A stretch of DNA of 7,753 nucleotides from Candidatus Zhuqueibacterota bacterium (GCA_003854995.1 RQOI01000078.1:1-7753), one strand, 5' to 3'. Numbered from the stretch's first letter, positions 1 through 7,321 are shown. Translations and numbers: made by a program. The notes: generated by a model from the letters alone, not told the origin.

Positions 1-2
1 AA

Positions 3-425
3 AAACAGCCGGGCGTCATCGATGTCGTGTCCGGTTACACCGGGGGGCACAAGGCAAATCCGACCTATCGCGAGGTGTGCAGCCATTCGACCGGCCATAT
101 CGAGGCCGTCCGGGTGACCTACGACTCTAAAAAGACAGATTACGAAACGCTGGCACGTCTGTTCTTTGAAATCCATGATCCGACACAGGTCGATCGTCAG
201 GGGCCCGATATAGGTGAGCAGTATCGCTCGGTCGTGTTCTATGAAAACGAAGCGCAGCGAGAGGTGGCGCAAAAGCTCATCGACAGGCTCAAGGAGAAGG
301 GATATAAAGTCGCGACCACGTTGCAGCCGGCGACCACATTCTGGGTGGCGGAGGACTATCATCAGGATTACTATGAGAAAAAAGGCGCGCTGCCCTATTG
401 CCATGTCTACACAAAGCGGTTTTAG
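3..425 (+). CDS. msrA: Peptide-methionine (S)-S-oxide reductase MsrA, 3' part only
   Basis: The frame is open from the first bases of the window, so the gene starts upstream; 140 residues are visible. MsrA reduces the S-epimer of methionine sulfoxide in proteins, using a catalytic cysteine in an N-terminal GCFWG motif. That motif lies outside the window. Seen here are SGYTGG, NPTYREVCS, TGHIEAVRVTYD, FFEIHDPTQ, QGPDIGEQYRS and FWVAEDYHQDY, which in this order are diagnostic of the family. A cysteine near the end (LPYC) is a plausible recycling cysteine. The protein stops eight residues after LPYC, so no MsrB domain is fused at the C-terminus. A GTG at 27 is not the start, because family sequence continues upstream of it. 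The next gene begins 31 bp downstream and may be co-transcribed. The family call is certain; localisation cannot be judged without the N-terminus. Confidence 0.95.
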   Translation, partial: KQPGVIDVVSGYTGGHKANPTYREVCSHSTGHIEAVRVTYDSKKTDYETLARLFFEIHDPTQVDRQGPDIGEQYRSVVFYENEAQREVAQKLIDRLKEKGYKVATTLQPATTFWVAEDYHQDYYEKKGALPYCHVYTKRF

Positions 426-446
426 CCAATTTATTCGCTCGATTCT

Positions 447-450
447 GGAG
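447..450 (+). promoter_or_regulatory. Ribosome binding site fixing the CotH-like start
   Basis: GGAG sits 6 nt before the ATG at 457. The reading frame is open much further upstream (an ATG at 214 lies inside msrA), but only the 457 start has a ribosome binding site and is followed directly by a signal peptide. I therefore place the start at 457. Confidence 0.75.
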
Positions 451-456
451 AAAAAG

Positions 457-2601
457 ATGAAGTTATTACAAAGATGTCATTATTCTAAACCTGTCGGTAT
501 TGTGCTCTTTTTGCTGGCAGTGATTCAATCCGCTGCAAGTCAGGGTCTCAACGTCTCCCTGGTGCCGGTCGATGCCGACAAGATGGTCATCGTACCAGCA
601 GATGATATTGATAACTGGAATTCCGATCCAGCGCTGATCGATACGGCCTGGACGCTCTGTTCAGGCGCGCCAGGCGGCATCGGTTTTGATAGCGCGGGCG
701 ACTATGATAAATTTATCACCTTGAATCTCGCGGGCAGTCGCGGATCAACGTGTTATGTCCGGGCCAAGTTCGATCTCGCTGCGGGCGTGCTGGCAGAACT
801 GGATTATCTCGTCATCGGCATTCGTTTTGATGATGGCTTTATCGCCTATCTGAACGGCGAGCTCGTCGCTGCTGCGAATGCGCCGCAAAATCCAAACCAT
901 CGCTCCAATGCCTCGCAGCCGCATGAGGCGCAGGGCATGGTGTGGTTTGACATTACCGCGCATATCGATAAACTGCTGGCAGGTGAAAATCTCTTTGCCG
1001 TTCAGGGCATGAATGTCACGGGCAGCAGCCCGGACTTTCTGATCCAGGTGGAGCTCTTTGGCCGCAAAAATTACCAGAGAAATTTCGTCTCTGATCTGCC
1101 CATCGTCGTGGTGCAGCCGGACGGCCCACTATCGGTGGGCAACATCCGTACGGCCTCCATGCAAATCATCGACAATGGCGCGGGTCAGGAACATCGATTG
1201 ACGCACGCCGCGAGCTACCAGAGCCGCATCGAGATCACTCAGTTGACGAATCAGTACAATTACCCGAAAAACCACTATTCCTTCACCCTGAAAGACGGCT
1301 CTGATGAATCGGTCAGCGCCCCGCTGCTGGGTCTTGCTGCGGGCGACGAATGGCTCTTTTATGCACCGTACAATGACAAGACGCTCCTTCGCAACCTGAT
1401 CATGGCTGAGCTTGCCGCTCACATGGGATGCGGACACTCGGCGCGCATCTGCCATCTTTATATTCATGATGACTATATGGGCATCTATGTTCTGCAGGAG
1501 CAAAATAATCGACATGTCAACCGTATCAATATTGCGGCTATGACGCCGAGCGATTTACAGGGCGATGCCGTGACTGGCGGATACATTCTCGACATCAACA
1601 ACAGCAGGTCTCTGCCGGGATTCGACTCGCCCGTGGCGCCGTTTCGCGGCGCGCCATATGCCATCCGTTACCTCTACCGCTATCCCGCTCTGGAGCTGCC
1701 GCAGGAGCAAGAGAACTATATTCGGTCGTTCATCAACAGCTTTGAAGCGCAAGTCATTAACTCGATAGATATCGCCTCGGCCGTTGACTATTTCCTTGTC
1801 AACGAATTGGCGAAAAACGTCGATGCCTACCGAAATCACATGATCCTGTACAAAGACCGCGACAGCATCAACCCCAGGCTGTACATTAAAAGTGCAATGG
1901 ATTACAATAACGCCTGCGGCAACACAACGCTCTACGAGGGAAATAGAGTGGCGGGTTGGCAGATCGACTATCTGCGCAACTCGCAAAATGTCCGCTCGGA
2001 TTCCATGTTTGTGCCGATGTGGTGGCAGCAGCTGTTTGAAGACAAGGCCTTCACTGTTCCGCTCTATAAACGCTGGCGTGCGCTGAAGGACAATGTGCTG
2101 TCGGAAGATTTTGTCCTGCACAAAGTCGATTCGCTCTATCAGATCCTCACGGACGATCGCGTCCTCAATTTTGAGCGCTGGCCTGTCACTGGCAGGGCGG
2201 TCGAGCCATATGGTTATATCGGCGAAACCTATCATGATGATTACGATCACTTTTACATATGGATGGTCGATCGTCTGGACTGGATGAACGAGGCGATGGA
2301 GGATTTTCGCACGACGGTCGAGACTGATGAAAGACCAATCACTGACTATGCGCTCGAAAATTATCCCAATCCCTTCAATCCCGTCACCACGATCGCATAC
2401 CGTCTGCCTAAAAAGAACGATGTCTCACTGCGGATTTACAACTCACGCGGCAGAATGATCGATCAGTTCCTGTTCCGTCAGCTGGCGGCCGGGACGCATG
2501 CAGTGCAATGGGATGGATCGGGTCATCCGTCCGGCATTTACTATTACAAGATTGTCACACAAGATTTCGAGCAAACAAAGCGAATGTCGCTGGTTCGTTA
2601 A
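457..2601 (+). CDS. Secreted CotH-kinase-like protein with type IX secretion sorting tail
   Basis: This is a 714-residue exported protein. Residues 1-30 form a signal peptide (K/R-containing start, then a VGIVLFLLAV core). Residues ~60-200 resemble the galactose-binding-like beta domain that often precedes CotH, with YVRAKFDL, FDDGFIAYLNGELVA and GENLFAVQGMN. The CotH domain spans ~212-615: APYNDKTLLRN at 303-313, LYIHDDYMGIYVLQEQ, TGGYILDIN, NELAKNVDAYRNH at 449-461, and MDYNNACGN at 481-489. CotH proteins are atypical kinases; the spore-coat member phosphorylates coat proteins, but targets of the FCB relatives are unknown. Residues ~634-714 (NYPNPFNP to KRMSLVR) match the C-terminal tail that directs export through the type IX system and surface attachment. 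The D-containing motif is usually like WDYNLAFGN, so it is altered here and activity is uncertain. Domain assignment is strong; kinase function is inference. Confidence 0.9.
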   Translation: MKLLQRCHYSKPVGIVLFLLAVIQSAASQGLNVSLVPVDADKMVIVPADDIDNWNSDPALIDTAWTLCSGAPGGIGFDSAGDYDKFITLNLAGSRGSTCYVRAKFDLAAGVLAELDYLVIGIRFDDGFIAYLNGELVAAANAPQNPNHRSNASQPHEAQGMVWFDITAHIDKLLAGENLFAVQGMNVTGSSPDFLIQVELFGRKNYQRNFVSDLPIVVVQPDGPLSVGNIRTASMQIIDNGAGQEHRLTHAASYQSRIEITQLTNQYNYPKNHYSFTLKDGSDESVSAPLLGLAAGDEWLFYAPYNDKTLLRNLIMAELAAHMGCGHSARICHLYIHDDYMGIYVLQEQNNRHVNRINIAAMTPSDLQGDAVTGGYILDINNSRSLPGFDSPVAPFRGAPYAIRYLYRYPALELPQEQENYIRSFINSFEAQVINSIDIASAVDYFLVNELAKNVDAYRNHMILYKDRDSINPRLYIKSAMDYNNACGNTTLYEGNRVAGWQIDYLRNSQNVRSDSMFVPMWWQQLFEDKAFTVPLYKRWRALKDNVLSEDFVLHKVDSLYQILTDDRVLNFERWPVTGRAVEPYGYIGETYHDDYDHFYIWMVDRLDWMNEAMEDFRTTVETDERPITDYALENYPNPFNPVTTIAYRLPKKNDVSLRIYNSRGRMIDQFLFRQLAAGTHAVQWDGSGHPSGIYYYKIVTQDFEQTKRMSLVR

Positions 2602-2605
2602 TGTC

Positions 2606-2639
2606 AAGCGCTCCAGCCCGCTGCTGGGGCGCTTTTCTA
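2606..2639 (+). terminator. Intrinsic terminator after the CotH-like gene
   Basis: AGCGCTCCAG (2607-2616) pairs with CTGGGGCGCT (2624-2633) as a 10-bp stem with one G-U pair and a 7-nt loop. It is followed by a T-rich tract. It begins 5 nt after the stop codon, so it separates the msrA/CotH unit from the DUF202 gene. Confidence 0.88.
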
Positions 2640-2745
2640 TTTTGCACGACAAACATTTCTCCTTGTTTCTTTTCACCGCATTCTCTAATTTAATTAAAAA
2701 TTATACTATTCGCATCTGTCCAAACATATCGCGAGGTCTTGCGCA

Positions 2746-3015
2746 ATGGATGATTTTCAGAAGGAGAGCCTGCTTTTCAGAGATTTATTGGCGCTCGAAC
2801 GAACGAAAATGGCCAATGAACGCACATTGATGGCCTATATCCGAACCGCGCTGATGCTCATTGCCAGCGGTGTCTCGCTGCTCGAACTCTATCGCGATGT
2901 GCTCTTTTTGTATGTTTTTGGCATACTCTTTTTATGCAGCGCTGCCGCGCTGATCGCCTATAGTTCTCGACGTTTTGTCTCCATGAAGAAAAGAATCAAT
3001 CGAAAAGTGACATAG
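2746..3015 (+). CDS. DUF202 (YidH-like) small inner-membrane protein
   Basis: This is an 89-residue protein. The N-terminal half carries the family signature LALERTKMANERTLMAYIRTAL (residues ~15-36; typical form LAxERTxLAWxRT). The first membrane segment runs ~34-50 and the second ~54-75 (VLFLYVFGILFLCSAAALIAY), followed by a basic tail (RRFVSMKKRINRK) expected on the cytoplasmic side. DUF202 is a small membrane domain of unknown role in bacteria, also found in the yeast vacuolar transporter chaperone (polyphosphate) complex. GAGG at 2733-2736 lies 9 nt before the ATG. The gene is preceded by the CotH terminator and an AT-rich stretch (2681-2710) containing TATACT at 2702-2707, so it probably has its own promoter, although no clear -35 is visible. 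Some relatives have a third membrane segment; this one shows two. The family call is confident; the function is unknown. Confidence 0.85.
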   Translation: MDDFQKESLLFRDLLALERTKMANERTLMAYIRTALMLIASGVSLLELYRDVLFLYVFGILFLCSAAALIAYSSRRFVSMKKRINRKVT

Positions 3016-3026
3016 CGGGAGTCAGC

Positions 3027-3161
3027 GTGTGTCTTATGAACGAGATATCAGATGGGGAAGAAAATGACATCGATGATCTCTTCGCCACTGTCAGCATTTA
3101 TTTTCACTGGATCAACTTGATCAGGCCATTCCATTGGGCTGAGGAAAGGAGTGCAGGATGA
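3027..3161 (+). CDS. Possible small ORF (44 aa) overlapping the isomerase start
   Basis: A short frame starts with GTG at 3027, with GGGAG at 3017-3021 five nt upstream, or with ATG at 3036 where the spacing to GGGAG is a poor 14 nt. Its TGA stop overlaps the ATG of the next gene in an ATGA arrangement (3158-3161), typical of translational coupling. The peptide begins MCLMNEISDGEENDIDDLF, is acidic at the N-terminus and contains aromatic residues (IYFHWINLIRPFHWAEE). No family is recognised. It begins 11 bp after the DUF202 stop and would fill the only gap between the two genes. It may be a small protein, a leader peptide tuning isomerase translation, or chance; its last codons coincide with the isomerase ribosome binding site, so part of the sequence is constrained for another reason. 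Confidence 0.33.
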   Translation: MCLMNEISDGEENDIDDLFATVSIYFHWINLIRPFHWAEERSAG

Positions 3162-4558
3162 AGCAGACGCTTGGCGTTATTATTGGCAATCGCAATTTTT
3201 TCCCGGATGTGCTCATCAGCGAGGCGCGAGCTGATGTCTCTGCGCTCTTTGACGAGTTGAACATCAATGCCGTCATGCTCGATGCGGAGACGAAACTCGG
3301 CGCTGTGGAGACATGGGACGATGCAAAAAAATGCGCTGCGCTGTTCGATGCAAATCGGCATCTCATAGACGGCATCCTCATCTTGTTGCCCAACTTTGGT
3401 GAAGAAAAGGGCATCGCTGACGCGGTCAAGTTGTCAGGACTCGCGGCGCCGATTCTCATCCAGGCTTATCCGGATGATATGAACAGACTGACCGTCGATC
3501 GCCGCCGGGATTCGTTTTGCGGCAAAATATCGCTCTGCAACAATCTGCGGCAATATAATCTCCCGTTCACTCTGACCAAGCTGCACACGGTGCATCCCCA
3601 GAGCGAGAGTTTCAAAGAGGATCTGCAGACATTTCTCGGCGTCTGCCGGGTTGTGAAAGGCCTGCGCCAGGCGCGCTTTGGCGCCATCGGCGCGCGGCCG
3701 AACGCTTTTCAGACCGTTCGATACAGCGAAAAGATATTGCAGGACGCTGGCGTTTCGGTGCAGACGATCGATTTTTCCGAGGTCTTTGGCAACGCCAACA
3801 AACTGGCTGATGACGATGCCAGAGTGAAAGGCAGAATGGCGCAGATCAGCGCCTATGCCGATGCCGCAGGTGTGCCGCCGAAATCCATGCTGCTCATGGC
3901 CAAGCTCGCGCTGGTCATCGATGACTGGATGCAGGAACTTGATTTGCACGCCACTGCACTGCAGTGCTGGACATCGCTGCAGCAGAATTATGGCGTCAAT
4001 GCGTGCACCATCATGAGCATGCTGAGCCAGAACATGCGGCCGAGCGCCTGTGAAGTGGATATCACCGGCGTGATGTCGATGTACGCGCTGCAGCTGGCCT
4101 CCGGCACACCCAGCGCGCTGGTCGACTGGAACAATAATTATGCGGATGATCCGGACAAATGCGTCTTTTTCCATTGTGGCAACTGGGCAAAAGATTTCCT
4201 GCCTGATATTCAGATCAGAACCGCGGAAATTCTGGGCACGATCGTCGGGGAGGAGAATACCTATGGCGCCCTCGCCGGGCGTACGCCGAGCGGCCCGTTG
4301 TCCTTTGCCCGCATCACTACGGATGATGCCTATGGCGAGATCCGCGCCTATATCGGCGAGGGCGAATTTACCGATGATCCGCTGCAGACCTTTGGCGCTC
4401 GCGCCGTCGTGCGCGTGGAGAACCTGCAATCGCTGCTGAAATATATCTGTAAAAACGGATTTGAGCATCACGCGGCCATGAGCATGTCGCGCGTCGCAGA
4501 TATTCTGGAAGAGGCGTTTGCCAACTATCTGGAGTGGGATGTCTATCGACACGTTTGA
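3158..4558 (+). CDS. L-fucose/L-arabinose isomerase family protein (COG2407-like)
   Basis: This is a 466-residue cytosolic protein with no signal peptide. It matches the L-fucose/L-arabinose isomerase superfamily, which interconverts aldoses and ketoses using a divalent metal (usually Mn). The N-terminal half has Rossmann-like features (LGVIIGNRNFF; IDGILILLPNF; APILIQAYP), then GARPNAFQTVRYSEKIL at ~182-198. The C-terminal half has the active-site signatures: ACEVDITG (E299), LVDWNNNY (D323), FHCGN (H339) and EHH (H437/H438). By family analogy the metal ligands are E299, D323 and one of H437/H438. It is shorter than classical FucI (~590 aa) and AraA (~500 aa), as usual for COG2407 proteins. 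Members act on varied sugars, including reported sulfoquinovose isomerases, so the substrate is open. AAAGGAG lies 6 nt before the ATG. The reductase gene follows after 52 bp, probably in the same operon. Confidence 0.88.
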   Translation: MKQTLGVIIGNRNFFPDVLISEARADVSALFDELNINAVMLDAETKLGAVETWDDAKKCAALFDANRHLIDGILILLPNFGEEKGIADAVKLSGLAAPILIQAYPDDMNRLTVDRRRDSFCGKISLCNNLRQYNLPFTLTKLHTVHPQSESFKEDLQTFLGVCRVVKGLRQARFGAIGARPNAFQTVRYSEKILQDAGVSVQTIDFSEVFGNANKLADDDARVKGRMAQISAYADAAGVPPKSMLLMAKLALVIDDWMQELDLHATALQCWTSLQQNYGVNACTIMSMLSQNMRPSACEVDITGVMSMYALQLASGTPSALVDWNNNYADDPDKCVFFHCGNWAKDFLPDIQIRTAEILGTIVGEENTYGALAGRTPSGPLSFARITTDDAYGEIRAYIGEGEFTDDPLQTFGARAVVRVENLQSLLKYICKNGFEHHAAMSMSRVADILEEAFANYLEWDVYRHV

Positions 4559-4610
4559 AAAGTAAAGAGGGATAAGCTGATGGCTTTTAGTTCATGTAAA
4601 GGAGTTCATC

Positions 4611-5558
4611 ATGAGCGAAATCACCAGGCGCGATTTCATCAAGAAAACGTCAGCCGGACTCATCGCACTGTCGGCGACGCCCTGTTCGGCAAAAAAAGAG
4701 GAGCTGCCGACCCGGCTGCTCGGCAAAACCGGCGTTGAGATTCCGCTGCTCACTTTTGGCGGCGGCTCGCAGTTTTTGAAAAATGAGGACGGCGACTGGG
4801 AACCGCTTTTGCAGCGCGCCCTCGATATGGGGATAAAAGTCTTTGACACCGCTTCTTCTTACCAGTGGGGGGCGTCGCTGAGCAGTGAAGAACGCTTTGG
4901 CGAGATTCTGTCGCCACATCGCAGCAGAGTGATCATTTCGACCAAGTTTGATTCGCGCGATCCTGATGCAGCGATGCGGGAAATCGAGCGGAGTTTATCC
5001 CGTTTGAAAACCGACTATATTGATATCCTGATGATTCACAGCATTGAAAAATCAGAAGACCTGGATGCGTTCGGCGCGAGGATATATCCGATGATGATGC
5101 GACTGAAAGAGGAGGGCGTGGCCAAAACGATCGGCTTTTCCAGCATGAATTCTGCGGAAAAATCCAAAGATCTCATGGGACGATTTGAGGTGGATGTGTG
5201 CCTTTTGGCCATCAACGCGACAACATATGGCGGCTTTGCGCAGGTCGCGCTGCCGACCGCAAAGGAGCAGAATATCGGCGTCCTGGCCATGAAGGTGATG
5301 CGCGATGTCGTCGGCAAGGAGGCGACGCCGGCTGATTTGATCGATTATGCCCTGGGACAGGACGGCGTAGCTTCTGCCTGCATCGGCCATTTTGGTCTGG
5401 CGACTCTGGAAGAGAATGCTCGCATCATCAAGAGCTCGCCCGAGGTCGGCAAGACGCATCAAGATTTTCACGAGATCGAGACGCGTCTGGCGCACCTGGC
5501 CACTCCACGTCATCTGCGCTGGGCGCGCGATGAATATTACGATGGCAAGATGTGCTAG
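4611..5558 (+). CDS. Aldo/keto reductase with a twin-arginine signal
   Basis: This is a 315-residue NAD(P)H-dependent oxidoreductase of the aldo/keto reductase superfamily (TIM barrel). The N-terminus TRRDFIKKTSAGLIALSA is a Tat signal, so it should be exported folded; a CSA-KK site near residue 27 could be cleaved by signal peptidase I. The C25 region (ATPC) is a poor lipobox. The catalytic domain starts at ~34 (RLLGKTGVEIPLLTFGGG). The tetrad is visible: D79 and Y84 in FDTASSYQWG, K112 in ISTKF and H143 in LMIHS. GFSSMN and VLAMKVM follow the usual barrel order. No C-terminal iron-sulfur cysteine cluster is seen; the protein ends in a single cysteine. AAAGGAG lies 6 nt upstream of the ATG. 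Position behind the isomerase suggests a carbonyl or sugar substrate, but this is inference. How it would obtain nicotinamide cofactor outside the cytoplasm depends on Tat export loading it beforehand. Confidence 0.9.
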   Translation: MSEITRRDFIKKTSAGLIALSATPCSAKKEELPTRLLGKTGVEIPLLTFGGGSQFLKNEDGDWEPLLQRALDMGIKVFDTASSYQWGASLSSEERFGEILSPHRSRVIISTKFDSRDPDAAMREIERSLSRLKTDYIDILMIHSIEKSEDLDAFGARIYPMMMRLKEEGVAKTIGFSSMNSAEKSKDLMGRFEVDVCLLAINATTYGGFAQVALPTAKEQNIGVLAMKVMRDVVGKEATPADLIDYALGQDGVASACIGHFGLATLEENARIIKSSPEVGKTHQDFHEIETRLAHLATPRHLRWARDEYYDGKMC

Positions 5559-5567
5559 CTGTCATTT

Positions 5568-6977
5568 CTACTCTATGTAGTAATCAATGACGCGGCGTAT
5601 CGCTTCTTCGCACACGGGACAAAACTCAACCAGACTCTTGGAAAACATGCGACAATTGAGTGAGGGGCGATAGATGCCGCTGGACGCATAGCCGCCGCCC
5701 TCAAAACAGCCGACGACGTCGAAGTTCTCCGCATTCAACATCGCCTGCAACTGACCGTCGATCACATCGCGCTTTGTCTCATAATCAGGATCGGTCTCGC
5801 GCAGTTCTCCGCGCAGGTGCGACAGCGAGTCATAGGCTGATTTGTTCCAATCAGTCGGTATATCGACGTCGTCGGTCAGTGACGCGTGCCACTTGGGCTG
5901 GCCATCCATTTGCAAGGTTGTGATATTGGGCTCCCACGGTTCAACGTGCAGCGGGTACATATCATTGTACGCGACGTCCGAGCTGTAATATTCATCCGCC
6001 AGACCGGCAAAGGAATGACCAAATTCATGCACAAAGACATAATCCGACCACCAATCGGGCGAGTTTGCCGGCTGGCCTGTATAACAGGTGGCGAAACAGT
6101 TATAGATGCCGCCACCGCCATAGCGCGGCGTATTGAAGAGAATGATGATGGCGTCGTAGGGGAGCACGGACGCGATGTCGCGCAGTCGCCTGTTCTCCAG
6201 GGTGAGGACGTAGCGCTCCACGTCGAAGAAATTAAATGTTGAGCCGAGAGCATTATCCTTCCAGATATTTTTGCGCGGTTGATCAATGCCCGAGTCGCCG
6301 GAAATCACTTCGATCGTCCAGACATTAAAGTCCTCTTTTCTCTCCGCAAAAGGCGCTGAGGCGAAAAGGACATCCGTATAGCGCCGCACATGCCGGCGAA
6401 ATTTTTTCAACTCTTTTTTTGTGTAGCCATCGCCGAGGATGAGCAGATCGACTTTGGCATAGGGTAAACCGTTATCGATGACCTTTTCAACCTTGAACGG
6501 GATCTTTTTTTTCTCCCGATTGACAAAACGGGAGTGCGGGTCGATCTCCGTTGACCAAAGCTCGGCAAAATCGTTGTTTACATCTCGTTTGGCCAGAGAG
6601 AAGATGATGGGCTTTTTCGGAAAGGGGATGCGGACTGTTTCGTGCATGGTGCGATGAATGCCATTGATCGCTTCATCGGTCGTTTTCCATTCGGCAAAAA
6701 TGGAGCAAAAGCCGTAATTGAAGATGAGCTCGCGACTGTCGGCATCATAGACGCACGCCTGATAGGATCCGAGGTTGAGGTCATTGACGATATGCTGTCG
6801 CGTGCCGGGCCATTCTCCTTCTTCATAGACCTGCTCGAGGCTAAAGATTTCCGCATCAGCTGTTCCGGTATGCGAGTAATCAATGCGCAGTGTCTTGTTT
6901 TCGAAATAGTCGTCAAAAGCCGGTCTGGCCAAGAGTCCGGAGATGAATATAAAAGGCAGCACAAGATAGATTTTCAT
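5568..6977 (-). CDS. Secreted M64 (IgA peptidase) family zinc metallopeptidase
   Basis: This is a 469-residue exported protein. Residues 1-18 are a signal peptide (MKIYLVLPFIFISGLLARP). Residues ~20-140 match the M64 N-terminal domain (LRIDYSHTGTADAE, GFCSIFAEWKTTDEA, RIPFPKKP). The peptidase domain follows: KVDLLILGDGYTK, FNVWTIEVISGDSGID, YGGGGIYNC, then the zinc motif HEFGHSFAGLADEYY with H317, E318 and H321, and probably D328 as a further ligand. The C-terminus has the family cysteine pattern C442 and FCPVC (C453, C456). The family is named for an IgA-cleaving enzyme of a gut Clostridium; most relatives, including environmental ones, have unknown substrates, so 'IgA peptidase' should not be taken literally. 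AGGA lies 7 nt before the ATG. Unlike the CotH-like protein it has no NPFNP tail, so it is probably periplasmic or released by another route. It converges with the reductase gene. Confidence 0.92.
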   Translation of the reverse strand: MKIYLVLPFIFISGLLARPAFDDYFENKTLRIDYSHTGTADAEIFSLEQVYEEGEWPGTRQHIVNDLNLGSYQACVYDADSRELIFNYGFCSIFAEWKTTDEAINGIHRTMHETVRIPFPKKPIIFSLAKRDVNNDFAELWSTEIDPHSRFVNREKKKIPFKVEKVIDNGLPYAKVDLLILGDGYTKKELKKFRRHVRRYTDVLFASAPFAERKEDFNVWTIEVISGDSGIDQPRKNIWKDNALGSTFNFFDVERYVLTLENRRLRDIASVLPYDAIIILFNTPRYGGGGIYNCFATCYTGQPANSPDWWSDYVFVHEFGHSFAGLADEYYSSDVAYNDMYPLHVEPWEPNITTLQMDGQPKWHASLTDDVDIPTDWNKSAYDSLSHLRGELRETDPDYETKRDVIDGQLQAMLNAENFDVVGCFEGGGYASSGIYRPSLNCRMFSKSLVEFCPVCEEAIRRVIDYYIE

Positions 6978-7007
6978 GAGATTTTCCTATATGTGATCAT
7001 GATCTAC

Positions 7008-7036
7008 AGTTTAGTGAGATTTTTCGCCATGTACAA
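7008..7036 (-). promoter_or_regulatory. Possible promoter of the M64 peptidase gene
   Basis: On the - strand, TTGTAC (7036-7031) and TAAACT (7013-7008) are spaced by exactly 17 bp and lie about 30-60 bp before the peptidase ATG. Each box is only a partial match to sigma-70 consensus, and FCB bacteria often use other spacing and boxes, so this is tentative. Confidence 0.32.
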
Positions 7037-7039
7037 GAT

Positions 7040-7261
7040 TTAAGTACGGAAATTGTAAGGCGCACGACGCTGAATTTCAAAATGGATATTGCCGCCGACG
7101 CGAGCGGCGATGCGGCTGAATGTGTGGAATTCATCTTTCTTAAAGCAAATATTTACAATGTCTAATAGCGCAAGATAAATCTGCCGTGCCTCACATTTGG
7201 CACGCGAATTGTTAAGATAGATACTGACAACAGCAGAGCATCCCAAGATCGACACCAACAA
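7040..7261 (-). CDS. Weak 73-codon ORF, possible gene remnant
   Basis: A - strand frame of 73 codons opens with TTG at 7261 and ends with TAA just upstream of the peptidase promoter region. There is no ATG and no convincing ribosome binding site. The N-terminal part is hydrophobic (LVSILGCSAVVSIYL); the C-terminal part reads DEFHTFSRIAARVGGNIHF and resembles ordinary protein, with codons ending mostly in C or T over the last 30 positions. No family is recognised. The frame is closed by a TGA shortly upstream, inside a hairpin. It may be a decayed 3' fragment of a gene or chance; I keep it only because it is the sole candidate in this stretch. Confidence 0.2.
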   Translation of the reverse strand: MLVSILGCSAVVSIYLNNSRAKCEARQIYLALLDIVNICFKKDEFHTFSRIAARVGGNIHFEIQRRAPYNFRT

Positions 7262-7290
7262 AAGTGATCCGCAGCAGTTGAATCACTTTT
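7260..7290. other. Inverted repeat, terminator-like hairpin
   Basis: AAAAGTGAT (7260-7268) and ATCACTTTT (7282-7290) form a perfect 9-bp stem around a 13-nt loop. T runs follow on both strands (TTTTTT on +, TTTTG on -). The stem is AT-rich and weak for a terminator. On the - strand it would stop readthrough from the tRNA side; on the + strand no gene ends here. It could also be a protein-binding site just upstream of the candidate small RNA promoter. Confidence 0.4.
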
Positions 7291-7321
7291 TTGCCACCGC
7301 ATCCGTGAATCCACTTAAAAA
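7291..7321 (+). promoter_or_regulatory. Possible promoter of the candidate small RNA
   Basis: TTGCCA (7291-7296) matches five of six -35 consensus bases. TAAAAA (7316-7321) matches four of six -10 bases at a 19-bp spacing; TTAAAA one base earlier gives 18 bp. Transcription would start near 7328. The spacing is long and the match modest. Confidence 0.28.

Noticed and set aside
214..456. N-terminal extension of the CotH-like ORF to an ATG at 214
   Set aside because: This part is inside msrA in another frame, is rich in R and S, and would place the signal peptide internally.
1555..2250. A 231-codon - strand ORF opposite the CotH-like gene
   Set aside because: It resembles no family, lies antisense to the well-conserved CotH domain and has no ribosome binding site of note.
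2671..2707. A sigma-70 promoter for the DUF202 gene using TTTCAC and TATACT
   Set aside because: The spacing is 25 bp, too long; only the TATACT and AT-rich context are suggestive.
3434..4552. A 372-codon - strand ORF opposite the isomerase gene
   Set aside because: It is a shadow of a GC-biased coding strand; the + strand frame carries all family motifs.
5568..5580. CTAC/GTAG hairpin at the convergent gene ends
   Set aside because: The 4-bp stem is too weak and lacks a T tract, so it is not a terminator.
7085..7204. Small GC hairpins (GCCGC/GCGGC near 7091-7108; CGTGCC/GGCACG at 7185-7204) as a structured RNA
   Set aside because: They are short and isolated, and I could not combine them into a consistent fold. 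No CRISPR array or tandem repeats were seen anywhere in the window.
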